Positions 51,269 to 61,321 of a stretch of DNA of 64,000 bases are shown in pieces; the first letter of the stretch is position 1; every line of letters starts with the position of its first letter. The stretch is from an uncultured Sulfitobacter sp. GTDB taxonomy: Bacteria > Pseudomonadota > Alphaproteobacteria > Rhodobacterales > Rhodobacteraceae. The stretch is from assembly GCA_913060815.1 (NCBI GenBank), contig CAJXSZ010000008.1, forward strand, positions 62,001-126,000, given 5' to 3'. The position numbers and the translations under genes were made by a program. A model generated the notes under the pieces. It had not been told where the DNA came from, made no database searches, and was given only the letters and a program-made list of their open reading frames with translations.

Positions 51269-52018
51269 CTAGCGTTGCCGCCACGCGTCCAGAGTCAGAC
51301 CCGGCAGGATCGCAAAGCATTTGGCATAGCGCGGGATCATGCGCTTGGGGCTTTGCAAGGCGCGCCAGAGCCATTCGAGCGCGAGGGCGCGCATGATTTT
51401 GGGAGCGCGTACCTGATCCCCTGACAGAAAATCCAGACCCGCCCCGATGGAAGCAAACCCTGTCGCCGCACAGCGATCTTTCGCGAAGGCCGCAAACAGC
51501 TCTTGTTTGGGCGCGCCGAGGGCGATGAAACATAGACGCGCACCAGAGGCGTTGAGCATGTCGCAGATGTTTGCAGCGTCCGAGCCGTGCGGGTCGAACC
51601 CGTAGGCTGGCGAATGGGCCAGCACGATATCAAGATTGGGGATAAGCCCCTCCAGAGCCGCTTTGGCTCCTGCAAGGGCTGCATCCGAGCTTCCGACGAG
51701 GGCCACGGGCATCTTCATTCGTGCGGCCAGTCGGCTCAGCGGGATCACCAGGTCGGAGCCGGGCATCAGCTCCAGTTGTTGATTAGCCAGTCGCGACAGC
51801 CAGACAACGGGCCGCCCATCCGCCACCACCAGATCATGGGCACGGTAGGCCTGTGCAAAGTCGTCGTCGACGGGCAATTTCGTCAGGTGGTCGAGATTCA
51901 GTGTAGCCAGCGCGAATCCGTCACCCTGTGCAAACCGCGCCTCAACGGCTTGAAACAATGCGCTTTCGGTGGCGACATTAACCTCGACTTCTGAACGTCC
52001 TGTGCCGTATTTCATCAT
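51269..52018 (-). CDS. WecG/TagA/CpsF-family glycosyltransferase
   Basis: A 249-residue protein of the WecG/TagA/CpsF family, which transfers N-acetylmannosamine or related sugars onto lipid-linked intermediates. Signatures: LNLDHL, ADGRPVVWLSRL, VGSSDAALAGA and GAPKQELFA. It is convergent with the two glycosyltransferases and divergent from the Wzy-like gene. Two adjacent ATGs at 52018 and 52015; the first is chosen. Confidence 0.88.
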   Translation of the reverse strand: MMKYGTGRSEVEVNVATESALFQAVEARFAQGDGFALATLNLDHLTKLPVDDDFAQAYRAHDLVVADGRPVVWLSRLANQQLELMPGSDLVIPLSRLAARMKMPVALVGSSDAALAGAKAALEGLIPNLDIVLAHSPAYGFDPHGSDAANICDMLNASGARLCFIALGAPKQELFAAFAKDRCAATGFASIGAGLDFLSGDQVRAPKIMRALALEWLWRALQSPKRMIPRYAKCFAILPGLTLDAWRQR

Positions 52019-52211
52019 GCACCTGTGTAATTGCGCCACAATGCACATGCGTTGTGATCTGTAGATAAGGTCAATTAGTCGTCTCGTTTCAGCGTATTAC
52101 AAATTACTCTGCGCGTTTATAACCAAGCACACCGCACCACAGGCGGGATGACAGGCTGGCCGTGCATGTGTATGTCACTACCCCGAGCCGTGCGTGCAGA
52201 CTAGGAGAAAA

Positions 52212-53669
52212 ATGCCCAACGGAATTGCATATCTGATGCTCTTGGCTTGGCCGTTTTTATGCCTTGTGCTGTTTCGCACCCAATCGGTGGAGCGGGCGAT
52301 TGTCTGGTCAATACTCGGGGGCTATTTGCTGTTGCCGCCGCTGGCAGAGTTCAACCTGCCGCTGGTGCCTGCGATGGACAAAGTGTCGATACCCAATTTA
52401 TCGGTCCTCGCTATTCTGGTCTTTGCGACCGCTCACAAAGTGCAGCTGTTGCCCGAGGGGCGTATTGCTCGGATCCTGGTCGCGATTTTTATTCTCTGTG
52501 CGATTCCAACCGTGCTCACCAATCCCGAACCGATCCTGTTCGAGGTTTTGCGCGATGCCGACCCGATCCTGTTTCTGATTGATGCGCTACCGGGACAGTC
52601 GGTGCGCGACATTGGCTCGGTGCTGATCGGACAGGTGCTTACCATTGTGCCTTTCCTGATCGCGCGACAGTTTCTGAGCAGCGAGTTGGGATTGCGCGAA
52701 ATTTTGACGGCCTTGATGGCCGGCGCGTTGGTCTACTCGATCCCCTCGCTCATCGAGATACGGTTTTCACCGCAGACTAACGTCTGGATCTACGGCTTTT
52801 TCCAGCACAGTTTCGAACAGACGATGCGGGCAGGCGGCTTTCGTCCGATTGTGTTTTTGCCCCACGGACTATGGCTGGCCCTGTTTGTGTGTACCGCGAC
52901 CATCGCGGCGGCGACGCTGGCGCGCAATACGCCGCCAATTAACCGTTGGAAGGCGCTTTTGTGGACGCTTTATCTGTTTGTTTTCCTGCTACTTTGTAAA
53001 AGTGCGGCGTCAATTGCCTATGGTCTGTTGCTGGTGCCGTTTGTCTATTTCGCGCCGCGCCGCTGGATGATTATGCTGGCCACGGTATTTGCGTTCGTCG
53101 CCGTGACCTATCCGATGTTGCGCAACTTTGATCTGGTGCCCACGGATGCGATTGTGGGCAAGGTGGCCGAGGTGAACCCGCTGCGCGCGCAGTCGTTGGG
53201 CTTTCGCTTTGACAACGAGGCGCAACTGCTTGACCGCGCCGCCGAGAAGCCCGCGTTTGGATGGAGCGGATGGGGTCGCAGCCTTGTGCGAGATCCTGAG
53301 GACGGCGAGATCCTGACCATTCCCGATGGCCGCTGGATTATCGTTTTCGGCAGCTTCGGCTGGCTAGGGTATATCGGTGAATTTGGGCTTTTGTCGCTTC
53401 CGTTGTTGCTGTTGGGCCGCCATGCGCTGCGCAACCGCGATGTGGAGCCTTCGCCCTATATCGGTGCGGTGGCATTGATCCTTGGTATTACGCTGATGGA
53501 TATGCTGCTCAACGCGACGCTGACACCGTTTACGTGGCTCACGGCGGGGGCTGTGCTGGGATATGTCGAGCGCGTGGCACCGCGCCCTGCGTCGAAGCCG
53601 CGTCACGCATTTCGGCAAACGCCCGTGATCGGGCAGCCCCGCGAAAAACAGCGCCGCAGTATTCTTTAG
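52212..53669 (+). CDS. O-antigen polymerase/ligase-like membrane protein
   Basis: A 485-residue protein with about eleven to twelve membrane helices and a large periplasmic loop about residues 310-380 (SLGFRFDNEAQLLDRAAEKPAFGWSGWGRS), the usual Wzy or WaaL layout. The GWSGWG segment resembles the G-W-G loop motif near the end of such proteins. It would join glycan repeat units or attach them to a carrier. TAGGAG is the ribosome site. Confidence 0.78.
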   Translation: MPNGIAYLMLLAWPFLCLVLFRTQSVERAIVWSILGGYLLLPPLAEFNLPLVPAMDKVSIPNLSVLAILVFATAHKVQLLPEGRIARILVAIFILCAIPTVLTNPEPILFEVLRDADPILFLIDALPGQSVRDIGSVLIGQVLTIVPFLIARQFLSSELGLREILTALMAGALVYSIPSLIEIRFSPQTNVWIYGFFQHSFEQTMRAGGFRPIVFLPHGLWLALFVCTATIAAATLARNTPPINRWKALLWTLYLFVFLLLCKSAASIAYGLLLVPFVYFAPRRWMIMLATVFAFVAVTYPMLRNFDLVPTDAIVGKVAEVNPLRAQSLGFRFDNEAQLLDRAAEKPAFGWSGWGRSLVRDPEDGEILTIPDGRWIIVFGSFGWLGYIGEFGLLSLPLLLLGRHALRNRDVEPSPYIGAVALILGITLMDMLLNATLTPFTWLTAGAVLGYVERVAPRPASKPRHAFRQTPVIGQPREKQRRSIL

Positions 53670-53851
53670 AATTTTCCCCTTTAACGTATGAATTCGTTCT
53701 GGAAACAGTGCGCAGAGTTTTGTTTCTCAGTGGGAACCAATGGAGCTTTGTTGAAACGGCTGGTATATTACCAAAGGTCAGCCTGAGTGAAGAAATGCGC
53801 GTTTGCGTCATGAAATGAACATGATCCTGATGTAGCGCGGACAACGGATTT

Positions 53852-53878
53852 TTGATAAATCCATAGTGATGATATAAT
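53852..53878 (+). promoter_or_regulatory. Candidate promoter for the polyketide synthase
   Basis: TTGATA (53852-53857) and TATAAT (53873-53878) with a 15-bp spacer, slightly short. A TGCACC/GGTGCA hairpin (53896-53913) lies in the leader. The 268-base gap upstream of the PKS otherwise holds no gene. Confidence 0.4.
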
Positions 53879-53937
53879 TTTCGATAAGTTGGCGATGCAC
53901 CGTTTCGGGTGCAAGCACCGCCAAGAGGTAAAGCTTG

Positions 53938-56900
53938 ATGGCACATGACAGGCGCGCAGGGCGTATCGCCGATGAAGATATCGCGATTGTGGGTATGGCC
54001 GTTAATGTTCCGGGCGCCGCATCTGTTGCGGCCTATTGGGACAATCTGCGCAACGGCGTGTCGTCCATCCGCAAACTCTCCGAAGAGGAGTTGTTGGCCG
54101 CAGGCGAGACTGCAGAGAACATCGCGCGCAAAAACTATGTGCGCGCCGCTGCGGACCTGAAAGATTTCGAGACTTTTGATGCCGATTTCTTTGGCTTTTC
54201 GCCCAAAGATGCCGCCATTCTGGACCCGCAACATCGCAAATTCCTTGAGGTGGCGTGGGAAGCGATGGAGCAGGCGGGCCATGTTCCCGAAAATGTCGAC
54301 GGCCCGATTGGTGTGTACGCGGGCTGCGGCATGGGGAGTTATTTCTATTTCAACATTTGCTCGAACCCCGATCTGGTGGACGATGTGGGCATGTTCCTGC
54401 TGCGCCATACGGGCAATGATAAGGATTTCCTCTCGACCCGCGTCAGCCACGTGTTTGATCTGAAGGGGCCGTCGATCAATCTGCAGACCGCATGCTCTAC
54501 GTCGCTGGTGGCAATCCACTACGCCGCCGCTGCCTTGCGCAGCGGTGAGGTTGAGATGGCGCTGGCAGGGGGAGTCACGATCGAGCTGCCGCAGGGGCGG
54601 GGATATGTGTTCAAGGAAAACGAAATCTTGTCGCCTGACGGTGAATGCCATGCCTTTGACCACCGCGCGCAGGGGACCGTCTTTGGTTCTGGTGCGGGAT
54701 GTGTGGCGCTCAAACGGCTAAGCGATGCGCAGCGTGACGGGGATCATATTTGGGCGTTGATCAAGGGTTCGGCCATCAACAATGACGGCGCGGCCAAGGC
54801 GGGATACCTCGCGCCCTCTGTGGACGGGCAGGCGGCGGCGATTGAACTTGCGCTTGATGCCTCTGGCGTGAGCGCCGACCAGATCGAGTTGATCGAGTGT
54901 CACGGCACGGGCACCTATCTGGGCGATCCTATCGAGGTCGCCGCGCTGACCGAGGCCTACCGCACGCAGACCGACAAGGTTGATTTTGCCCGCATCGGAT
55001 CAGTGAAAACCAACATCGGACATCTCGATACCGCGGCAGGGGTGGCAGGACTGGTGAAGGCTGCGCTGTCGCTGCACCATGGCGCGATGCCGCCCTCGCT
55101 TGGCTTTGAGGCCCCGAACCCGGCGATTGGATTTGAGGGTAGCCCGTTTTCGGTGAACGCAGTACTTACCCCTTGGCCGCGCCGCGACACACCGCGTCAT
55201 GCTGCGATCAATGCCTTGGGCGTAGGCGGCACGAACGCCCATGCCATTCTGGCCGAGGCGCCGACGCGCGCGGCCTCCGAGGAAAGCGATTTCCCGTTCC
55301 ACGTTCTGTGCGTATCGGCTCGTAGCAAGTCCGCCCTTGATGCAAATACCGCCGCGCTTGCAGCGCATCTGCGCGATCACTCCGAACAGGAGTTGGCGGA
55401 CGTTGCCTATACGCTGAAAAACGGACGACGCGGGTTCGAGCATCGCCGCGTTGTGGTGGCCGAAAGCCACGCGGAGGCCGCAGAACTGCTGGAAAGCAAT
55501 GACACGCGGCGTGTGTTTACCCACGCTCGTCTTGGCGATGCGCCCGAAGTCGTGTTCATGTTTCCGGGCGGGGGGGCGCAGTATCCCACGATGGCGCAGG
55601 ATTTATACGAGACGGAACCCGCTTTTGCCGAAGCGATGGACCGAGGCCTCGACCATCTCGCACCGCAGCTTGACTATGACATCCGCGGGATTTGGCTGCC
55701 TGAGGGCGATACACAGGCGGCTACCGAGACGCTCAAGAAGCCCTCGGTCCAGCTTCCGCTGATTGCGATTGTCGAATACGCGCTGGCGCAATTGTGGATG
55801 AGTTGGGGCGTCAAACCCGCCGCGATGGTGGGCCACTCTATGGGTGAAAATGTCGCCGCCTGCCTTGCGGGGGTGATGACTTTTGAGGAATTGATCGATC
55901 TGGTGCTGCTGCGCGGGCGTTTGTTCGATACCGTCCCTGCGGGCGGTATGCTGAGCGTACCTCTGTCGCTGGACGCGGTGCAGCCCTATCTGGGCGACAA
56001 TCTCGATATCGCCTCCGTCAATGGTCCAGAGCTGACAGCTATTTCAGGGCCAGATGCCGCGCTGGTGGACTTGGCCGCGCGGCTGGAGAAGGACGAAATC
56101 GAAAGCCAGCGCATCGCAATCGACATCGCTGCGCACAGCCGCATGCTCGAGCCGATCCTTGGCGAGTATCGCGCCTTCCTTGCCACGCTTGCTCTCAAAG
56201 CGCCAAGCACGCCGATCATCTCTAACCGCACAGGCGTAACGCTAACGGCGACACAGGCGACGGACCCTGATTATTGGGTCGAACAGCTGCGCAACACTGT
56301 GCATTTCGCCAATTGCATCGAGACGTTGAGCGCGCGCTCTGACCTTGTCTATCTTGAAGTAGGGCCGGGCAAGGCGCTGTCCTCGCTGGCGCAGATGTGC
56401 CCTGGTGTGAAGCCTGCCCAAGTGCTCAGCTCTCTGCGCCATCCCGATCAGGTATTGGCGGATGATTTGTATTTCATGGGCCAGATTGGTCGCCTGTGGG
56501 CCTGCGGGGTTGAAGCAGATTGGGACCAGATCTGGGGCGAAGCGCGGCGCAACCGTGTGCTGTTGCCCACCTATCAATTCCAGCGCAGCCCCTATTACAT
56601 TGCCCCAGCCGAAGGCATTGCAGCGCAGGCAACCCCAGCAGTGACACGCGTTGATGATGTGGCTGAGTGGGGCGCTGTGCCGTCATGGCGCGCAAAATAC
56701 GCGGACGTGGACGCCGATCTTGACGCGGCGCTCGGCACTGCGAAAGAGCATGACTGGTTGGTGTTCGCGGACCAAGGCGAGATCGCAGCGCCCGTGATCG
56801 CGCGCCTCTCTGCCGCCGGTGCGCGGGTTTCTGTCGTACAGGCCGGTGACAGTTTCGCGGCTTTGGGCGAGGGGCGCTATACGCTGGCCCCCGAGCAGGG

Positions 56901-59900
56901 GCGCGACGGCTATGACGCCTTGTTTGCCGCACTTGATGATGCGGGCCAGACGCCCACGCGGATCGCGCATTTTTGGGGCGTGACCGAGGATGAACATCAC
57001 CGCCCCGGCAGCAGCTTTTATAACCGTATGCTGGAGCAGGGGTTCTATAGCCTTTTGTGGTTGGGTCAGGTTCTGGCAGAGCGCGAGGATGCACCCGCCA
57101 CCCATGTGAGCGTCTTTACCAACGGCGCTGCCCGCGTTGCGAAAGAGGGGCTGCTGTATCCTGAAAAGGCGATGATCAGCGGCCCCGCGGGCGTGATGCC
57201 TCGTGAGATTGCGGGCCTGACTGTGTCTACAGTGGATATTGCTCTGCCTGCCCCCAGTTCACCGAAAAACCGCCGTAAGGCCGCGCAGGGTGAAGGTGCA
57301 TACACCACCCACGCACTGCTTGAAGAGTTGTTGGCGACCTCTGCCTCTGGTGTCGTGGCGCTGCGCGATGCCAAACGTTTCGTGCGCGGTAACCGCACCC
57401 AACGCCTTGCGTCGGCAGCTACGTCTGCCTTCGTCCAAGGCGGCACTTATCTGATTACAGGCGGCTTTGGCGGCATCGGCCAGACCATCGCCGCCGATTT
57501 GCTGAAATCCTACAACGCGCATGTCGTTCTTTTGAGCCGCAGCAGGATGCCTGATCGCGCAGAGTGGAATCAGCTTTTGCTCACCACCCATGCCAGTGAT
57601 CCCGTGGTCCAGCGTATCCGCACTGTGGAGCGGCTTGAAGCGTTGGGCGGCAGTGTCGAGGTCGCCCGCGCCGATGTGATCAACGTGGCGCAGATGCGCA
57701 AGGTCATTGATGCCTTACAGGCGCGGGGCCGCATCAGCGGCGTGATCCATGCCGCTGGCGTTCTGGATGATGCACCGATGCTCGGTAAAACACAGGCGCA
57801 GGTGGATGCTGTGCTAGCGCCCAAAGTGCAGGGCTTGCGCGTGCTGGATCAATTGCTGCCCGACGGCAGTGTCGATCTGATGGTGCTGTTTTCTTCAACC
57901 TCCACGGCCACGCGTGCCGCAGGACAGGTGGATTACGTGGCGGCCAATGACTATCTCAACGCCTTCGCCACGTCGCGGACGGGGGGAAAGACCCGGGTGA
58001 TTGCTTTGAACTGGGGTGTTTGGGCCGATGTGGGCATGGCGGCGGATGCCGTAGGATCAGAACCCGCGGCGGATTTGACTCCCCGCGTACTTGACGTGCC
58101 GCTGTTGGGTAGCATCGAGGTTTTGCACGATGAGACGCGTTTCGAGACAAAGCTGGAGCCGTCGCGTGACTGGGTGCTTGATCAACACCGTATGGCTGAT
58201 GGTGCCGCAGTCATGCCTGGCACCGGAATGGTCGAGGCGTTGTCCCAAGCTGCCACTGCTGCAGGCATGGCCGCACCATTTGCGCTGCGCGATCTTTACT
58301 TCCTGCGCGCTTTCGAGACACCCGACGGGGCGACACAGCAGATGCGCATTCGCCTGACCCGCGAAGAGGCTGGATTTGCCGCGACACTCAGCAGCGGCTG
58401 CACACTGGACGGGCGTGCAGGATGGCAGTCCCACGCCGAGGCAACGATCGCGCCTCTCATGGGTGCGCCGCAGCACGTTGATCTGGAAGAAATTTCTGAC
58501 CGCCTCGGCGCGGTAGAAGAGCAGGGTGGCGCGCATATGCGGACCGCTCAGGAAGCACATCTGAGCTTTGGGGCGCAATGGCAGGTCGTGCGTGCACGCC
58601 AGATGGGCGAGGGCGAAGGACTGGCGCGGCTGATGCTTGATGCGCCGATGGACACAGCGCATATCCTGCATCCCGGTCTTTTGGATCAGGCGACGGGCTG
58701 GGCCGTTACTTTGGCCAAGGGGTATGACGGTGCGGACCTTTGGGTGCCCATGTCCTACGGCGAGATTGCCGTCTACGCCCCTCTGCCGTCGGAGGTTTAT
58801 AGCTGGATGCGCTTGCGCGCGTCATCGGCGGATGATGCGAGCTTTGACGTTACCATTTGTGATGCACAGGGCCGTGTACTGGTCGAAGTCAGTGACTTTG
58901 CGATGACCCGTCTCAAAGGCGGATTTGCCGCGCAAAATACGCCACTGCGCGCCTCTGAGGTTCAATTCGACGAGGCCGCACCGTCCGAGCAGCGTCAGCA
59001 GACTGAAGCCGAGGAACGCTTGGCCTACCTTGTTTCACAAGGCATCACGGCCGCTGAGGGGCCGGACGCTCTGGCGCGTGCGTTGGCCGTAGATGTGCCG
59101 CAGATTTATGTCTCCTCCCTGCCGCTGGAGGCTTTGATCGCACAGGCGGAAGTACCGCCGCGCGACATGCCGTCAGGCCAAAGCTTCGAGCGGACCGATC
59201 TGGAAGGTTTTGTAGCACCTCAGGGTCGCGTAGAAGAAACACTGGCCGAGATGTGGTCGACCTTGCTTGGCGTCTCGCCCGTAGGGTCCGACGACAGCTT
59301 TTTTGACCTTGGGGGGCACTCGCTGATTGCGGTGCGCCTGTTTGCCTCTGTCAAACGCGAGTTCGGGGTAGATTTCCCGATCTCCATCCTGTTCGAGGCT
59401 CCGACGATCGCCGACATCGCGGCACGCATTACGGCCCAGACGGGTGGAGAGGATGACGCCGCCGATGAGACTTCAGGCGCTCCGACCACAGGTTTTGTGC
59501 ATCTCGTGCCTTTAAACGGGGTGAAACCTGCTAAGGCAGCCCCCTTGTTTGTGGTAGCGGGGATGTTCGGCAATGTCCTCAACCTGCGCCATCTGGCTCT
59601 GCAATTCGAAGGCTCCCGCGCAGTCTATGGCCTGCAAGCGCGCGGCTTGATCGGGGACAGCGCGCCCCATGAGACGATTGAGGATGCCGCCGTCGATTAC
59701 ATCGCGGAGATCCGTCAGGTGCAGGCCAATGGCCCTTACCTCTTGTCGGGTTTTTCGGGCGGCGGAATTGCGGCCTACGAGATGGCACGACAGCTCAAAG
59801 CGGCGGGGGAAGAGGTCGCGGTGCTGGCACTGCTCGACACGCCGCTGCCTGTCCGACCCAGCCTGAATACGCGTGACAAGGCATTGATCAAGATCGAAGA

Positions 59901-60339
59901 GCTGCGCCGTAAGGGTCCTGCCTATCTGATCGAGTGGGCAAAAAACCGTCTGGCGTGGGAAAAGACCAAGCGTCAGGACAGCGTGGAGGTGCAAGGCGAT
60001 GCACAGTTCAACAACACCAAGATCGAGGCCGCGTTCCTTCGCGCTGTAGCCCGCTACGAGACGCCCGATTGGAATGGTGAAATGCTATTAATGCGCCCGG
60101 CTCTGGACCGTCAATTTGCGGTGAGCGGTGGCAACTATGTCAGTGCGGAGCGCGAGTACGTCTTTGCCGATAATGACTGGACCCGCTATGCGCCGCGTAT
60201 CCGCGTGATCGAAGTGCCCGGCGATCACGACAGTATGGTGCTGTCGCCCAACGTGGTCGTTATGGCCGCCGAGCTGCAAGAGGTCATTGACGAGGCCCTT
60301 GCCCAACCTGCGGCCCGCCGCGCCACTGCTGCGGAGTAA
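53938..60339 (+). CDS. Type I polyketide synthase, KS-AT-KR-DH-ACP-TE
   Basis: A 2133-residue single-module synthase. Domains with key residues: ketosynthase about 12-430 (C186 in TACSTS, H322 in HGTGT, H362 in KTNIGH); acyltransferase about 540-840 (S634 in GHSMGEN); a structural linker; ketoreductase about 1165-1390 (GGFGGIG, Y1333, N1337); dehydratase about 1395-1650 (H1417 and D1583); acyl carrier (S1795 in GGHSL); thioesterase (S1940 in GFSGGG, H2097). No enoylreductase or methyltransferase. KR stands before DH, opposite to the usual order. AGAGG precedes the ATG by about 9 bases. It would make and release a short unsaturated acyl chain. Confidence 0.94.
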   Translation: MAHDRRAGRIADEDIAIVGMAVNVPGAASVAAYWDNLRNGVSSIRKLSEEELLAAGETAENIARKNYVRAAADLKDFETFDADFFGFSPKDAAILDPQHRKFLEVAWEAMEQAGHVPENVDGPIGVYAGCGMGSYFYFNICSNPDLVDDVGMFLLRHTGNDKDFLSTRVSHVFDLKGPSINLQTACSTSLVAIHYAAAALRSGEVEMALAGGVTIELPQGRGYVFKENEILSPDGECHAFDHRAQGTVFGSGAGCVALKRLSDAQRDGDHIWALIKGSAINNDGAAKAGYLAPSVDGQAAAIELALDASGVSADQIELIECHGTGTYLGDPIEVAALTEAYRTQTDKVDFARIGSVKTNIGHLDTAAGVAGLVKAALSLHHGAMPPSLGFEAPNPAIGFEGSPFSVNAVLTPWPRRDTPRHAAINALGVGGTNAHAILAEAPTRAASEESDFPFHVLCVSARSKSALDANTAALAAHLRDHSEQELADVAYTLKNGRRGFEHRRVVVAESHAEAAELLESNDTRRVFTHARLGDAPEVVFMFPGGGAQYPTMAQDLYETEPAFAEAMDRGLDHLAPQLDYDIRGIWLPEGDTQAATETLKKPSVQLPLIAIVEYALAQLWMSWGVKPAAMVGHSMGENVAACLAGVMTFEELIDLVLLRGRLFDTVPAGGMLSVPLSLDAVQPYLGDNLDIASVNGPELTAISGPDAALVDLAARLEKDEIESQRIAIDIAAHSRMLEPILGEYRAFLATLALKAPSTPIISNRTGVTLTATQATDPDYWVEQLRNTVHFANCIETLSARSDLVYLEVGPGKALSSLAQMCPGVKPAQVLSSLRHPDQVLADDLYFMGQIGRLWACGVEADWDQIWGEARRNRVLLPTYQFQRSPYYIAPAEGIAAQATPAVTRVDDVAEWGAVPSWRAKYADVDADLDAALGTAKEHDWLVFADQGEIAAPVIARLSAAGARVSVVQAGDSFAALGEGRYTLAPEQGRDGYDALFAALDDAGQTPTRIAHFWGVTEDEHHRPGSSFYNRMLEQGFYSLLWLGQVLAEREDAPATHVSVFTNGAARVAKEGLLYPEKAMISGPAGVMPREIAGLTVSTVDIALPAPSSPKNRRKAAQGEGAYTTHALLEELLATSASGVVALRDAKRFVRGNRTQRLASAATSAFVQGGTYLITGGFGGIGQTIAADLLKSYNAHVVLLSRSRMPDRAEWNQLLLTTHASDPVVQRIRTVERLEALGGSVEVARADVINVAQMRKVIDALQARGRISGVIHAAGVLDDAPMLGKTQAQVDAVLAPKVQGLRVLDQLLPDGSVDLMVLFSSTSTATRAAGQVDYVAANDYLNAFATSRTGGKTRVIALNWGVWADVGMAADAVGSEPAADLTPRVLDVPLLGSIEVLHDETRFETKLEPSRDWVLDQHRMADGAAVMPGTGMVEALSQAATAAGMAAPFALRDLYFLRAFETPDGATQQMRIRLTREEAGFAATLSSGCTLDGRAGWQSHAEATIAPLMGAPQHVDLEEISDRLGAVEEQGGAHMRTAQEAHLSFGAQWQVVRARQMGEGEGLARLMLDAPMDTAHILHPGLLDQATGWAVTLAKGYDGADLWVPMSYGEIAVYAPLPSEVYSWMRLRASSADDASFDVTICDAQGRVLVEVSDFAMTRLKGGFAAQNTPLRASEVQFDEAAPSEQRQQTEAEERLAYLVSQGITAAEGPDALARALAVDVPQIYVSSLPLEALIAQAEVPPRDMPSGQSFERTDLEGFVAPQGRVEETLAEMWSTLLGVSPVGSDDSFFDLGGHSLIAVRLFASVKREFGVDFPISILFEAPTIADIAARITAQTGGEDDAADETSGAPTTGFVHLVPLNGVKPAKAAPLFVVAGMFGNVLNLRHLALQFEGSRAVYGLQARGLIGDSAPHETIEDAAVDYIAEIRQVQANGPYLLSGFSGGGIAAYEMARQLKAAGEEVAVLALLDTPLPVRPSLNTRDKALIKIEELRRKGPAYLIEWAKNRLAWEKTKRQDSVEVQGDAQFNNTKIEAAFLRAVARYETPDWNGEMLLMRPALDRQFAVSGGNYVSAEREYVFADNDWTRYAPRIRVIEVPGDHDSMVLSPNVVVMAAELQEVIDEALAQPAARRATAAE

Positions 60340-60346
60340 TCGCCCA

Positions 60347-61321
60347 ATGTCCGATCCATCCGTCTTGTGCATCCTGCTCAACTTCCGCACGCCCGATATG
60401 ACGCTGCAAGCGGCCGAGGCCGCTCTTGCCGATCTGCATTCTGTGGGTGGCGAGTTGGTGATCGTCGACAACGCCTCGGGCGATGGCAGCTATGAGCAGA
60501 TCACCCAAGCGGTCGCAGAGCGGGGCTGGGGCGAAAATGGTCTGGTCCGTGTGATCGCCTCGCCCGTAAACGGCGGCTTTGGCGCCGGCAATAACATCGG
60601 TTTGGCCCAATCTATGAGCAGCGGGCAGGCGCCTGATTACTTTTATATCCTCAACTCCGATGCCTTCCCCGATGCGGGCTGTGTGCGGGGTTTGATCGAC
60701 CATCTTGAGACGCACTCGCGCGCGGGATTTGCCTGCAGCCATGTGCGCGGCGAGGACAACGTCACGCATGTCTCTGCCTTCCGTTTCCCGTCCGTCGCAG
60801 GGGAGTTCGTGGGGGCTGCGCGCCTGCGCCTGTTCGAGCGGTTGATCCCTGACGTCACTGTGGTGATGCCGCTGCCGCAACAGACGATGCAGGTGGATTG
60901 GGCCGCAGGCGCCAGCATGCTGGTGCGCCGCGCCATGCTCGACGAAATCGGCACCTTCGACGAGACATTCTTCTTGTATTTCGAGGAAACCGACCTGTGC
61001 CTGCGCGCCGCCCGCGCGGGATGGAGCTGTTGGTATGTAATGGAAAGCCGCGTTGTGCACATCGGCTCTGTCTCCACAGGGATCAAAACTAAGCGGCGCA
61101 TGCCTAGCTATTGGTACGACTCGCGTCGCCATTATTTCATCAAAAACCATGGGCGCATCGCGGCGGCGGCTGCTTTGGCCGCGCATCTGGCAGGCGGCAT
61201 ACTGCACCGTTTGCGCACTGCTATCTCGGGGCGCAGGCCGCAGGACCCGAGCTGGTTCCTGTCCGACATGATCGCACATGCCACAAAACCCTACCGCCTG
61301 ACCCGCGAGGACCGATTATGA
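60347..61321 (+). CDS. Family 2 glycosyltransferase (rhamnosyltransferase-like)
   Basis: A 324-residue GT2 enzyme. LVIVDNASGDGSYEQI, NGGFGAGNNIGLA, the NSDAFPD metal site and TFDETFFLYFEETDLCLRAARAGW match the WbbL/rhamnosyltransferase branch. It lies 7 bases after the PKS stop and overlaps the NRPS start by 4 bases (ATGA), so the three are one operon. That suggests the polyketide/peptide product, or a carrier it is joined to, is glycosylated. Confidence 0.9.
   Translation: MSDPSVLCILLNFRTPDMTLQAAEAALADLHSVGGELVIVDNASGDGSYEQITQAVAERGWGENGLVRVIASPVNGGFGAGNNIGLAQSMSSGQAPDYFYILNSDAFPDAGCVRGLIDHLETHSRAGFACSHVRGEDNVTHVSAFRFPSVAGEFVGAARLRLFERLIPDVTVVMPLPQQTMQVDWAAGASMLVRRAMLDEIGTFDETFFLYFEETDLCLRAARAGWSCWYVMESRVVHIGSVSTGIKTKRRMPSYWYDSRRHYFIKNHGRIAAAAALAAHLAGGILHRLRTAISGRRPQDPSWFLSDMIAHATKPYRLTREDRL

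Noticed and set aside
53539-54663. 374-codon minus-strand frame spanning the gap before the PKS
   Set aside because: It overlaps the intact ketosynthase on the other strand and has no recognisable domain, so the gap is treated as a promoter region.
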